DNA from: Actinomycetota bacterium
GTDB taxonomy: Bacteria > Actinomycetota > Geothermincolia > Geothermincolales > RBG-13-55-18
DNA: 64,000 nucleotides
Assembly: GCA_003598015.1 (NCBI GenBank)
Contig: QZKE01000066.1
Coordinates: 17,184-81,183 of the forward strand
Reading direction: 5' to 3'
Every line of letters starts with the position of its first letter. Within the stretch, counting starts at the first letter, position 1. The translations under genes and the position numbers were made by a program. Under the pieces are notes generated by a model. The model was not told the origin of the DNA. It worked only from the letters and a program-made list of their open reading frames with translations, and made no database searches. This document shows, one piece after another, positions 20,040-29,016 of the stretch.

Positions 20040-20070
20040 GGGGCCGGGCCTTTAAGCCTGGCCCTCCTTG
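20040..20070 (+). terminator. Probable Rho-independent terminator
   Basis: GGGCCGGGC (20041-20049) pairs with GCCTGGCCC (20056-20064), with one G-T pair and a CTTTAA loop, followed by TCCTTGTTTGT. It closes the DUF5320 pair. The T-run is interrupted, so strength is uncertain. Confidence 0.55.
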
Positions 20071-20217
20071 TTTGTCTGGAGATATGGCCCGGATGATGTC
20101 TCTTTTCGCGTGGTTGGAAGTAACCCCCGGTTTGCTTCCCTGGCGATGAGAGACCCGACCCTGCCGAATGTGGATCAAGCACCCGGCTCTGCTATCATTG
20201 GACAAGGAGGATCTATC

Positions 20218-20622
20218 ATGATGGACCTGGACTTGCAGCTTATCGAAGTGGTAGCGGTGGTGGGAGCATCCCGGGATCCCGAGAAGTTCGGCTACAAGGT
20301 GCTCAAGGACCTCGAGCATGCGGGCTACGAGGCCTACGGGGTGAATCCCTCCTGCGGGGATATAGAAGGCATCCCCTGCTATCCCGACCTCGCGAGCCTT
20401 CCCCGCGTGCCCCAGCTGGTGATAACCGTGGTCCCGCCGAGTGTCACCGAAAAAGTCGTGAGAGAGGCAAAGGAGGCCGGCATCAGCCGCATATGGATGC
20501 AGCCGGGCTCCGAATCCGGGGAGGCGGCAGCTTATTGCGAGGACAACGGCATCGCATACATGCGTGATGCCTGCATAATGATCTTCAGGAAAGAAGGCAT
20601 CCTCGACCCGGGCGAGAGCTAG
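20218..20622 (+). CDS. CoA-binding domain protein (YccU-like)
   Basis: This 134-residue protein consists of one CoA-binding Rossmann domain: VAVVGASRDPEKFGYKVLKD near the start, GYEAYGVNPSCGDIEGIPCY, and IWMQPGSESGEAAAYC, where family members have the conserved gly-rich loop. It matches the YccU/SucD-N-type stand-alone proteins that bind CoA; no catalytic partner is encoded nearby. The start is ATG at 20218 behind AAGGAGG. It appears monocistronic. Confidence 0.88.
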   Translation: MMDLDLQLIEVVAVVGASRDPEKFGYKVLKDLEHAGYEAYGVNPSCGDIEGIPCYPDLASLPRVPQLVITVVPPSVTEKVVREAKEAGISRIWMQPGSESGEAAAYCEDNGIAYMRDACIMIFRKEGILDPGES

Positions 20623-20939
20623 GGCAACGGCGCCCTTGCGGCCCGGGTCATGGGCAATGGCCTTGCTTCGCCGCCGTTACCTTGCGGCCGACCCTATGGT
20701 CCTCGCATGGGGGTTTTATGCAGGCTACGTCCGTGCATAATGCCGGGATCCAATGCGCCGGCTGCGCATGCTCTATCGTTCATCCAGCCCGGCTCCGAGC
20801 AATAAGGAAATTCCCCGGGCTGGGATGGATTTACCAGGGCATTTCCATTAAATGCGCTTGACGGCGTCATATAATATCTAAATAATACAGTCTATAACTC
20901 CGTTTTCGGGTTTCTCGCACACTCATCCGGAGGGGAAAA
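20623..20939. other. Intergenic region before the ilv-leu cluster
   Basis: These 317 bp carry a candidate promoter near the right end. The left two thirds is GC-rich with several short self-complementary stretches (around 20640-20715), but no terminator with a T-run. I did not find a T-box consensus or a leader peptide with runs of Leu, Ile or Val codons. Confidence 0.5.
20858..20886 (+). promoter_or_regulatory. Candidate sigma-70-type promoter for ilvD
   Basis: TTGACG at 20858-20863 and AATAAT at 20881-20886 are separated by 17 bp, each one mismatch from consensus. The transcript would start about 47 nt before ilvD. An overlapping TATAAT at 20870-20875 has no good -35 box. Confidence 0.4.
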
Positions 20940-22625
20940 ATGGAATCTATGAGTGACGCCGCCAAGAAAGGCCTACCCAGGGCGCCCCATCGTTCCCTGC
21001 TCAAGGCCATTGGTTACATCGATCGCGAGATCGAGCAGCCCTGGGTGGGGATCGCCTGCGCCATGAACGAGGTCATCCCCGGCCACACTCAGCTGCAGCA
21101 GGTCGCAGACGCGGTGAAAGCGGGCGTACGCATGGGAGGAGGGACTCCCATGCAGTTCGGGATCATTGGAATCTGCGACGGCATTGCCATGGGGCACGCC
21201 GGCATGCGCTATTCCCTTCCCTCACGGGAAAACATCGCCGACAGCGTGGAGATGATGGCCAGGGCCCATGCCTTCGACGCCCTCGTGCTGGTCACCAACT
21301 GCGATAAGATCGACCCCGGTGTACTCATGGCGGCCGCGCGGGTGAACATTCCGGCGGTGGTGGTGAGCGGCGGTCCCATGCTGGCAGGGAGACACCGCGG
21401 CAGGGACGTGGACTTCATCACGGTCATGGAGGCCCAGGGCGCGGTGAAGGCGGGTCGTATGGAAGCGGAGGAACTAAAGGAGCTGGAAGACTGTGCCTGC
21501 CCTGGCTGCGGGAGCTGCGCCGGCCTCTTCACCGCCAATTCCATGAACTGTCTCACCGAAGCCATCGGCATGGGTCTTCCCGGGAACGGCACCATCCCGG
21601 CGGTCTATGCGCAGCGCCTGCGCCTGGCCAAGGAGGCGGGCATCGCGGTCATGGAGATGCTGCGCGTCGGGCGCAAACCCCGTGACATCATAACCCCGGC
21701 GTCCCTGCGTAACGCCCTGGCGGTGGACATGGCCATCGGCGGATCCTCCAACACCGTGCTCCACCTGCTGGCCATCGCCTACGAGGCGGGGATCGAACTC
21801 GACCTGGAGACGATCCAGGAGGTATGTGACGCTACTCCTAACCTGGCGCGCATAAGCCCGGCGGGCGGGGGTCGCCATCATATGCAGGACCTGCACGAGG
21901 CGGGCGGTATCCCGGCGGTGATGGGGGAGCTTTCCAGGAGAGGGCTTATCGATCTGGACGTTCCCTGCGTCGCCGCGGACCGCATGGGCGATATCATCGC
22001 GGGCAGGAAAACTCTCAATCCGGAGATCCTGCGACCGGTGGAGGATCCCTATATGGCAACGGGCGGGCTGGCCGTGTTGTGGGGAAACCTGGCTCCGGAG
22101 GGAGCGGTGGTCAAGCAGTCCGCTGTTCCCGATAACCTGCTGCGCCACCGTGGACCCGCGCGGGTCTTCGACGGGGAGGAGGACGCGGTGGAGGCCATGG
22201 TGGCGCGGCGCATAGACGAGGGCGACATCATCGTGGTCCGCTACGAGGGGCCGCAGGGAGGACCGGGCATGCGGGAGATGCTCAACCCCACGGCTACCAT
22301 CGCCGGTATGGGTATGGCGGATAAGGTTGTGCTCGTAACCGACGGCCGCTTCTCCGGCGGATCGCGCGGGGCGGCCATCGGGCATGTGTCCCCCGAGGCC
22401 GCACAGGGCGGCCCCATAGCCCTGGTTGAGGAGGGGGACGAGATCGAGGTGGATATAGAACAGCGCAGTATAAGGCTGCTTGTGGACGATGAGGAGTTGC
22501 GCCGCAGGGCTGATGCCTGGAGGAAGCCGCCGCTCAAGGTCAGCGGAGGTTACCTGTGGGAGTACGCTAACCGGGTCTCCAGCGCAAGCCGGGGCGCCGT
22601 GCGGCTGCTGGTAGAGGAAGCGTAA
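20940..22625 (+). CDS. ilvD: Dihydroxy-acid dehydratase
   Basis: This 561-residue iron-sulfur enzyme dehydrates 2,3-dihydroxy-isovalerate and -methylvalerate in valine and isoleucine synthesis. The cluster cysteines are visible in TNCDKIDPG and CPGCGSCAGLFTANSMNC; the C-terminal TDGRFSGGSRGAAIGHVSPE motif is diagnostic. The start is ATG at 20940 behind CCGGAGGGG. It is the first gene of a long co-directional biosynthetic cluster. Normal length, no anomaly seen. Confidence 0.97.
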   Translation: MESMSDAAKKGLPRAPHRSLLKAIGYIDREIEQPWVGIACAMNEVIPGHTQLQQVADAVKAGVRMGGGTPMQFGIIGICDGIAMGHAGMRYSLPSRENIADSVEMMARAHAFDALVLVTNCDKIDPGVLMAAARVNIPAVVVSGGPMLAGRHRGRDVDFITVMEAQGAVKAGRMEAEELKELEDCACPGCGSCAGLFTANSMNCLTEAIGMGLPGNGTIPAVYAQRLRLAKEAGIAVMEMLRVGRKPRDIITPASLRNALAVDMAIGGSSNTVLHLLAIAYEAGIELDLETIQEVCDATPNLARISPAGGGRHHMQDLHEAGGIPAVMGELSRRGLIDLDVPCVAADRMGDIIAGRKTLNPEILRPVEDPYMATGGLAVLWGNLAPEGAVVKQSAVPDNLLRHRGPARVFDGEEDAVEAMVARRIDEGDIIVVRYEGPQGGPGMREMLNPTATIAGMGMADKVVLVTDGRFSGGSRGAAIGHVSPEAAQGGPIALVEEGDEIEVDIEQRSIRLLVDDEELRRRADAWRKPPLKVSGGYLWEYANRVSSASRGAVRLLVEEA

Positions 22626-22643
22626 GCGGGGAAGGTGGTTGCC

Positions 22644-24392
22644 TTGAAGCTGACTGGGGCCAAGGCGTTGGTGAAGAGCCTCGAGGAGGAGGGCGTGGAG
22701 ATACTGTTCGGTATCCCCGGCGGGGTGATGCTCCCGGTATTCGACGCCCTCAATGATAGCAAGATCCGTAAGATCCTCACCCGGCACGAACAGGGGGCGG
22801 CCCATGCCGCCGACGGCTATGCCCGGGTGACCGGCCGCGTGGGCGTATGCATGGCCACATCGGGACCGGGAGCCACGAACCTGGTGACCGGGATCGCCAA
22901 CTCCTATATGGATTCCATTCCCATGGTGGCCATAACCGGGCAGGTGGCCACGAACCTTATAGGCACCGATGCCTTCCAGGAGGCTGACACCACCGGCATC
23001 ACCATGCCCATAGTCAAGCACAACTACCTCATCAAGGACCCGGCGGACATAGCCGACGTGGTGCAGGAGGCGTTCTACATCGCGCGCACGGGAAGACCGG
23101 GGCCGGTCCTTATCGACCTGCCGGTGGACGTATCCCGTGGCGAACTGGAATACCGCCGTCGCGAGCAACCCCTGCTGCGGGGCTATAAGCCTACGATCAA
23201 AGGCCATAAGAAACAGATCAGAATGGCGGCTCGCGCCATACTCGAGTCCAGGAGCCCCGTCATCTACGTGGGTGGAGGAGTCATCAACTCAGGGGCTTCG
23301 CTGGAGTTGAAGAAGCTGGCAGAGGGCAATAAGATCTTCGTCACCCATACCCTCATGGGCAAGGGCGCGTTCCCGGAGAGCCACCGCCTCTCCCTGGGCA
23401 TGTTGGGCATGCACGGCACCCGCTGCTCCAACTACGCCATATGCGAGACGGACCTCATCGTCGCCGTGGGCGCGCGTTTCGACGATCGCATCACCGGAAA
23501 GCTCTCGGAGTTCGCGCCCAAAGCCACGGTCGTTCATATCGATATCGACCCCGCCGAGATCAGTAAGAACGTGCGTGCCCATATCCCCATAGTGGGAGAC
23601 TGCAAGCAGGTGCTCAGAGAGCTCAACCTGGCCATCAAAGAGATGTCCGCGGAGGTGGCGAGCCCGGATCGCCGCGAGTGGAGCACCCTGGTGCTGGATT
23701 GGAAGAAAAAATACCCGCTTATCTATGATAAGGGTTCCGGGCTCAAGCCCCAGTACGTGGTGGAGAAGATCTACGAGGTAACCAAGGGTAATGCCATCGT
23801 CTGCACGGAAGTGGGCCAGAACCAGATGTGGGCGGCCCAGTTCTACAGGATGGAGAAACCACGGCGCTTCGTGTCCTCTGGAGGTCTGGGGACCATGGGC
23901 TTCGGCTTCCCCGCCTCCATCGGGGCACAGTTGGGATGCCCCAAAGACCTCGTCTTCGATATCGCCGGTGACGGGAGTTTCCAGATGACCATGCAGGAGA
24001 TGGCTACGGCGGTGCTCGAGGGCACACCCGTCAAGGTGGCCATCCTCAACAACGGTTATCTGGGCATGGTCAGGCAGTGGCAGCAGCTCTTCTACGACCG
24101 CACCTATGCATGCACCTGTCTCCAGCGGGAGCAGAACAGCCCGGACTTCGTCGCCCTGGCCGAGGCTTTCGGGGCCAAGGGTATTCGCGTCGAGGACCCG
24201 GATATGGTGGAAGCGGCCATCGTCGAGGCGATAGAGGCGGATTGCCCGGTACTCATGGATTTCCGCGTGGAGCCGGAGGAGAACGTCTACCCCATGGTAG
24301 CCCCAGGGGCGCCGCTGTACGATATGATCGGGGACATGCTCTATCCGGTGGAGAAGATCCACCCGGAGAAGGCCGAAGAGCCTTTCCTCTAG
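22644..24392 (+). CDS. ilvB: Acetolactate synthase large subunit
   Basis: This thiamine-diphosphate enzyme of about 582 residues condenses pyruvate with pyruvate or 2-oxobutyrate. Signatures: LFGIPGG at the N-terminus, the catalytic glutamate in TRHEQGAAHAADGYAR, ATSGPGATN, and the ThDP motif GDGSFQMTMQEMATA. It ends RVEPEENVYPMVAPGAPL, typical of biosynthetic AHAS rather than catabolic ALS. I chose TTG at 22644 behind GGGAAGG; GTG at 22635 is possible but overlaps that site. The regulatory subunit follows. Confidence 0.97.
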   Translation: MKLTGAKALVKSLEEEGVEILFGIPGGVMLPVFDALNDSKIRKILTRHEQGAAHAADGYARVTGRVGVCMATSGPGATNLVTGIANSYMDSIPMVAITGQVATNLIGTDAFQEADTTGITMPIVKHNYLIKDPADIADVVQEAFYIARTGRPGPVLIDLPVDVSRGELEYRRREQPLLRGYKPTIKGHKKQIRMAARAILESRSPVIYVGGGVINSGASLELKKLAEGNKIFVTHTLMGKGAFPESHRLSLGMLGMHGTRCSNYAICETDLIVAVGARFDDRITGKLSEFAPKATVVHIDIDPAEISKNVRAHIPIVGDCKQVLRELNLAIKEMSAEVASPDRREWSTLVLDWKKKYPLIYDKGSGLKPQYVVEKIYEVTKGNAIVCTEVGQNQMWAAQFYRMEKPRRFVSSGGLGTMGFGFPASIGAQLGCPKDLVFDIAGDGSFQMTMQEMATAVLEGTPVKVAILNNGYLGMVRQWQQLFYDRTYACTCLQREQNSPDFVALAEAFGAKGIRVEDPDMVEAAIVEAIEADCPVLMDFRVEPEENVYPMVAPGAPLYDMIGDMLYPVEKIHPEKAEEPFL

Positions 24393-24404
24393 GGGGTGAT
24401 GGGG

Positions 24405-24881
24405 ATGAAACATACGCTTTCGGTTCTGGTCGAGAACAAGCCCGGCGTGCTGGCCAGGGTAGCCGAACTCTTCGCGAGAAGGGGGTTCAATATCGAGAGC
24501 CTGGCCGTGGGCACCACGGAGAAACCGGACATATCACGCATGACCATCGTCGTGGATGTGGAGGAGCACTCCCTGGAGCAAGTGCGCAAGCAACTGCACA
24601 AGCTCATCAACGTCATCGAGATCAGCGATCTCGATCCGGATTCCTCCGTGGCGCGGGAGCTGGTGCTGGCGAAGATAAAGGTGGATGCGGAGAACCGTTC
24701 CGAGGTTATCGAGATAGCGGACATCTTCCGGGGAAACATAATAGACGTATCGCGGGAGAGCATCATCGTCGAAGTCACCGGCAATGCATCCAAGCTGCGT
24801 GCCTTCGAGGACCTGCTCAAACCCTACGGCATCCGGGAGCTGGTGAGGACGGGCAAGGTAGCCCTGCCGCGAGGGAAATAG
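24405..24881 (+). CDS. ilvN: Acetolactate synthase small (regulatory) subunit
   Basis: This 158-residue protein has an N-terminal ACT domain (TLSVLVENKPGVLARVAELF, NIESLAVG) and a C-terminal domain (ELVLAKIKV...EDLLKPYGIRELVRTG) of IlvN/IlvH type. It confers valine feedback on the large subunit. The start is ATG at 24405 with TAGGGGG eight bases upstream; GTG at 24396 lies within that site. It sits between ilvB and ilvC as in many bacteria. Confidence 0.96.
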   Translation: MKHTLSVLVENKPGVLARVAELFARRGFNIESLAVGTTEKPDISRMTIVVDVEEHSLEQVRKQLHKLINVIEISDLDPDSSVARELVLAKIKVDAENRSEVIEIADIFRGNIIDVSRESIIVEVTGNASKLRAFEDLLKPYGIRELVRTGKVALPRGK

Positions 24882-24902
24882 AACCATAGGAGGAGGTAGG
24901 AG

Positions 24903-25898
24903 ATGGCGGAGATATATTACGAGGATGACGCGGACCTTTCCCTCCTGGAGGGCAAGACGGTAGCCGTGATCGGATATGGGAGCCAGGGCCATGCGCACGC
25001 CTTGAACCTGCGCGACTCCGGCGTGCGGGTAGTGGTGGGCCTGCGCGAGGCCGATCCCGACCGCGCCAAGGCCGGGGAAGCCGGATTCGAGGTGCTGGGA
25101 TTGAAGGAGGCGGCCGCCGCGGGAGACATCGTGGTGATGCTCGTACCCGACCAGTTCCAGAAAGAGGTCTACGAGGAGAGCGTCGAACCGGGGCTCGCGG
25201 AAGGCAACGCCCTCTTCTTCGCCCACGGCTTCAACATCCATTTCAACCAGATCATCCCCCCCGAGAACATCGACGTGATCATGGTGGCGCCCAAGGGGCC
25301 GGGCCATATCGTAAGGCGCATGTACGAGGAAGGCAGCGGGGTGCCTTCTCTGGTGGCGGTGTACCAGGATTATACCGGCCGGGCCCTGGGCATAGGGCTG
25401 GCCTACGCCAAGGGGCTGGGAGCGGCCCGCGCGGGGGTCATCAGGACCACCTTCCGCGAGGAGACCGAGACCGACCTCTTCGGGGAACAATGCGTGCTCT
25501 GCGGCGGCGTCACCGAGCTCATCCGGGCGGGGTTCGACACCCTGGTGGAGGCCGGCTACCAACCGGAGATAGCCTACTTCGAGTGCCTGCACGAACTCAA
25601 GCTCATCGTGGACCTCATCTACGAACGCGGCATATCCTACATGCGCTACTCCATCAGCGACACCGCCGAATACGGCGACCTGACCCGCGGGCGGAGAATT
25701 ATCACCGCAGAGACGCGAGCGGAGATGCGCCGCATCCTGGAAGAGGTGGTAAGCGGGGAGTTCGCGCGCGAGTGGATCCTCGAGAATCAGGCGGGGCGCC
25801 CCGTATACTACGCGTTGCGCCGCCGGGATGCCGCCCACGTCATCGAGCAGGTAGGACGCGAGCTGCGCTCCATGATGAGCTGGCTGCCCAAGGAATAA
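24903..25898 (+). CDS. ilvC: Ketol-acid reductoisomerase, probably NADH-preferring
   Basis: This 331-residue class I KARI isomerises and reduces acetolactate and acetohydroxybutyrate. The Rossmann motif is [17 protein letters not shown]; the metal site includes [12 protein letters not shown]. The loop after the second strand, which normally reads RPGSxSW and binds the NADPH 2'-phosphate with serines, reads READPDR here, with Asp51 and Asp53 replacing both serines. Engineered NADH-preferring KARIs carry aspartates at such loop serines, so NADH use is predicted. It has a strong AGGAGGTAGGAG ribosome site. Confidence 0.96.
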   Translation: MAEIYYEDDADLSLLEGKTVAVIGYGSQGHAHALNLRDSGVRVVVGLREADPDRAKAGEAGFEVLGLKEAAAAGDIVVMLVPDQFQKEVYEESVEPGLAEGNALFFAHGFNIHFNQIIPPENIDVIMVAPKGPGHIVRRMYEEGSGVPSLVAVYQDYTGRALGIGLAYAKGLGAARAGVIRTTFREETETDLFGEQCVLCGGVTELIRAGFDTLVEAGYQPEIAYFECLHELKLIVDLIYERGISYMRYSISDTAEYGDLTRGRRIITAETRAEMRRILEEVVSGEFAREWILENQAGRPVYYALRRRDAAHVIEQVGRELRSMMSWLPKE

Positions 25899-26059
25899 CC
25901 GGGTTTTGTTGCGGAAACGGACCGAACCCCGGGTATGACGCAGAAGAGCGTTTTGTGATAACTTAAAGTTGCGAGGCTCCTCGGGCTTCGCGGCCTTACA
26001 AGAAGCCTGAAGTGAAAACCAGGATAAGGAATAGCGGTGAAGGTTACTCTGAAATCGTG

Positions 26060-26115
26060 GGGGTCAGGTCTTTCATCTTGCATACCCGGGAATGCAAAAT
26101 GAAAGACCTGACCCC
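26060..26115. repeat. 56-bp near-perfect palindrome (GGGGTCAGGTCT family)
   Basis: It begins GGGGTCAGGTCTTTCAT, is centred on CCCGGG and ends ATGAAAGACCTGACCCC, with two or three mismatches between arms. It lies between ilvC and the aminotransferase gene, 20 bp before the latter's ATG. A copy with perfect arms is at 36228. It could fold as an intercistronic hairpin and is best read as a REP-like mobile palindrome. Confidence 0.85.
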
Positions 26116-26134
26116 TAAATAGAGGAGGTAGGAG

Positions 26135-27301
26135 ATGATTCGTAAAGAATACCTGATGACCCCCGGGCCGACGCCCATCCCTCATCAGGTGAGCCTGGTG
26201 CAGGCCGAGCCTATTATCCACCACCGCACCCCGGCCTATACCGAGCTGTTCGTGCGCATGGTGGAAGGCCTGAAGAAAGTCCTGTTTACCGGCAACGACG
26301 TGCTCACCTTCGCGGCTTCGGGAACGGGGGCCATGGAGGGGGCGGTGTCCAACTGCTTCAGCCCCGGGGACCGCGTGCTGGTGGCGGCGGGAGGCAAGTT
26401 CGGACAGCGCTTTGCCGAGATCGCCAAGGTCTACAGCCTCGAGGTGGAGTCCTATGAATATCCCTGGGATGAAGCGGCGGACCCCGCGATCATCGCGCGC
26501 CTGCTCGAGGAGAAACCGGATATAAAAGGGGTGTTCGTGACCCACAGCGAGACCTCCACGGGGGTGGTGAACGACATCAGGGCCATCGGGAAGGTGGTGA
26601 AGGATACCCCCGCCATCCTCGTGGTCGATTCCATAAGCGGTGCGGGAGCCCTGGAACTGCGCACCGATGCATGGAACATCGACGTCCTGGTGACAGGGTC
26701 ACAGAAAGCCCTGATGACCCCACCCGGCCTGGCGGCGGCGGCGGTCAGTCCCAAGGCATGGGAAATGGTGGAGAAGGCGGAGTCCCCGGCGTATTATTTC
26801 TGCTTCCTGAAGACGCGCAAGAAATACGATTCGGACAACCCGGAGTCGCCCTACACGCCGGCCGTCAGCCTGGTCAAGGCGATGTCCACCGCCACCGATC
26901 TCCTGCTCGAGGAGGGGATGGAGGCGGCCTGGGAGAGGCATCGCATCCTGGCCATGTGCACCCGGGCGGCGGTGGAGGCTATGGGGTTGGAGCTGTTTCC
27001 CAAGACTCTGGACCGCGCCTACGCGGTGACGGCGGTGAAGGCACCCGAGGGCATAGGTGGGGGGGATATCGTCAAACATATGAACCGCGTACATGGCGTG
27101 ATCATCGCGGGCGGGCAGGACAGGCTGAAAGGGCGGATATTCCGCATCGGACACGTGGGATATTACAACTTCTTCGATATGGTGCTGGCGCTGTCAGCCC
27201 TCGAGATGACCTTGTCGGAACTGGGATTCCCCCTCGAGTTGGGCGCAGGCATAGCCGCGGCGGAGAGGGTATACTTGGAGATGACGTCCAGCTCCGGATA
27301 A
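26135..27301 (+). CDS. Class V aminotransferase (serine/alanine-glyoxylate family), possible phosphoserine aminotransferase
   Basis: This 388-residue PLP enzyme starts LMTPGPTPIPHQV and HHRTPAYTELF, characteristic of the alanine-glyoxylate/serine-pyruvate aminotransferase family; the PLP lysine is in VTGSQKALMTPPG. It lies 101 bp upstream of serA. Such a pairing in organisms lacking serC suggests that it transaminates 3-phosphohydroxypyruvate, as a broad-specificity class V enzyme does in methanogens. Glyoxylate-linked transamination is the alternative. It has a strong AGAGGAGGTAGGAG ribosome site. Confidence 0.9.
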   Translation: MIRKEYLMTPGPTPIPHQVSLVQAEPIIHHRTPAYTELFVRMVEGLKKVLFTGNDVLTFAASGTGAMEGAVSNCFSPGDRVLVAAGGKFGQRFAEIAKVYSLEVESYEYPWDEAADPAIIARLLEEKPDIKGVFVTHSETSTGVVNDIRAIGKVVKDTPAILVVDSISGAGALELRTDAWNIDVLVTGSQKALMTPPGLAAAAVSPKAWEMVEKAESPAYYFCFLKTRKKYDSDNPESPYTPAVSLVKAMSTATDLLLEEGMEAAWERHRILAMCTRAAVEAMGLELFPKTLDRAYAVTAVKAPEGIGGGDIVKHMNRVHGVIIAGGQDRLKGRIFRIGHVGYYNFFDMVLALSALEMTLSELGFPLELGAGIAAAERVYLEMTSSSG

Positions 27302-27402
27302 TGGCGGAGACCAGCGGTAATGCGTCAGGGAGGCCGAGCGCGGCGGAGCGATCGTAGGATACCGGAGGAAAGCGTTCCCGGAGGATAGAGGAGAATAGGG
27401 TT

Positions 27403-28995
27403 ATGGAAGAACCGGCCCGTATCCTGATCAAAGAGAAGATAGCGACGGCGGGAGTGGAGTTGCTGCGCAAGGATTTCGAGGTGGATTTCGTGCCCGACAT
27501 GTCCCGCGAAGAGATGCTCGAGTGTATAGGAGAGTACGAAGGGCTTATCGTGCGATCGGCGACCAAGGTGGACGCGGAGGTCATTCAGGCCGCCAGGCAG
27601 ATGAAGGTGATAGGACGTGCCGGGGTGGGCGTGGACAACATCGACGTGGAGGCGGCCACCAAGCGCGGGATAATGGTCATCAACGCCCCCCAGAGCAATA
27701 TCATCTCCGCCGCGGAACAGACCATGGCGCTGCTCATGGCCATGTGCCGCAACGTGCCGGAGGCGGTGGGCTCGCTGCGCGAAAGGTGCTGGGACCGTAA
27801 GAAGTTCGAGGGCGTGGAGCTCTACCACAAGGTGATGGGTATAGTGGGCCTGGGACGCATCGGGACCCTGGTGGCGCATCGCTGTCTCGCCTTCGGGATG
27901 CAGGTCATCGCCTACGACCCCTACGTCTCCGAGGAGAAAGGGAAGAAACTCGGTGTCGAACTGGTCTCGGAGCTCGAAGAACTGCTGGACCAGGCGGACT
28001 TCATCACCGTGCATCTGCCCAAGACCCCCGAGACATACCACCTCCTGGGGGAGGAGGCTTTCGCGAAGATGAAGGACGGTGTGCGCATACTCAACGTGGC
28101 CAGGGGAGGCATCATCGACGAGGACGCTCTCCTGGCGGCGCTGGACTCCGGCAAGGTCGCGGCCGCGGCTCTGGACGTGTTCGAGAAGGAGCCGGCCACG
28201 GAGTGCCCCCTCATCGGGCACCCCGGAGTGATCGCCACCCCGCACCTGGGTGCTTCCACCCAGGAGGCGCAAGACCGCGCCGGTACCATGATCGCGGAGT
28301 TCGTGCGTTTGGCCCTCAAAGGGGAGTTCGTAGCCAACGTGGTCAACCTGCCGGTGCCGGCGGAGGTGGACGAGTCCGTGCGTCTCTTCATGCCCCTGGC
28401 GGAGAAACTGGGTCTGCTCCTCACCTACCTGGTGGAGGGGCACGTTGACGAGATAGAGGTCGAGTACCTGGGCGGGCTGGCGGGCAACGAGACGGGAGTG
28501 CTCACGGTTGCCGTACTCAAGGGCTTCTTCCAGAAGGTCGTCTTCGAGCCGGTCAATTATATCAACGCCCCCATCTTCGCCAGGGAACGGGGCATCGCCG
28601 TGCGCGAGACCAAGTCCGAGCAGACCCGGGACTACGTGAACCTGATCATGGTGCGCGGCCGCCGCGACGGCGACGATGTGGCGGTGGGGGGTACGCTGGT
28701 CGGCTTGTCCAACGCGGAGCGCTTCGTCCATGTCTACGAATACGACATAGACTTGAGTCCATCGCAGTACATGGCCTTTTTCCGCTACGCGGATATCCCG
28801 GGTATGATCGGAAAGATCGGAACCATCCTGGGGAATCACGACATCAACATCGCTCACATGCAGGTGGGCAGGCGCAAGATAAGCGGGGAGGCGGTTATGG
28901 GCATCAACGTGGACACCCCCATTTCGGAGGACGTGATGGAGGAGATACGCAGGGTAACCGACGTGAAGGACAGCAAGTTCATAATATTATGGTGA
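27403..28995 (+). CDS. serA: D-3-phosphoglycerate dehydrogenase, long form
   Basis: This 530-residue enzyme starts serine synthesis by oxidising 3-phosphoglycerate. Its parts in order: substrate domain, NAD Rossmann domain with GLGRIGTLVA (about residue 148), catalytic NVARGGIIDE and HLGASTQEAQ, an intervening ASB domain, and a C-terminal ACT domain (IPGMIGKIGTILGNHDINIA), the usual site of serine feedback. It lies inside the branched-chain cluster, between the class V aminotransferase and leuA (21 bp gap). Normal length for the long type found in Actinomycetota. Confidence 0.97.
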   Translation: MEEPARILIKEKIATAGVELLRKDFEVDFVPDMSREEMLECIGEYEGLIVRSATKVDAEVIQAARQMKVIGRAGVGVDNIDVEAATKRGIMVINAPQSNIISAAEQTMALLMAMCRNVPEAVGSLRERCWDRKKFEGVELYHKVMGIVGLGRIGTLVAHRCLAFGMQVIAYDPYVSEEKGKKLGVELVSELEELLDQADFITVHLPKTPETYHLLGEEAFAKMKDGVRILNVARGGIIDEDALLAALDSGKVAAAALDVFEKEPATECPLIGHPGVIATPHLGASTQEAQDRAGTMIAEFVRLALKGEFVANVVNLPVPAEVDESVRLFMPLAEKLGLLLTYLVEGHVDEIEVEYLGGLAGNETGVLTVAVLKGFFQKVVFEPVNYINAPIFARERGIAVRETKSEQTRDYVNLIMVRGRRDGDDVAVGGTLVGLSNAERFVHVYEYDIDLSPSQYMAFFRYADIPGMIGKIGTILGNHDINIAHMQVGRRKISGEAVMGINVDTPISEDVMEEIRRVTDVKDSKFIILW

Positions 28996-29016
28996 GAATA
29001 CGGGGAGGGTAGGCCA

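Noticed and set aside
20623..20939. Branched-chain amino acid riboswitch or attenuator before ilvD
   Set aside because: No terminator with a T-run and no T-box motif; only a candidate promoter could be supported.
21474..23207. 577-residue open frame on the minus strand opposite ilvD and ilvB
   Set aside because: Antisense shadow of conserved genes; composition His/Arg/Gly-rich with no family resemblance.
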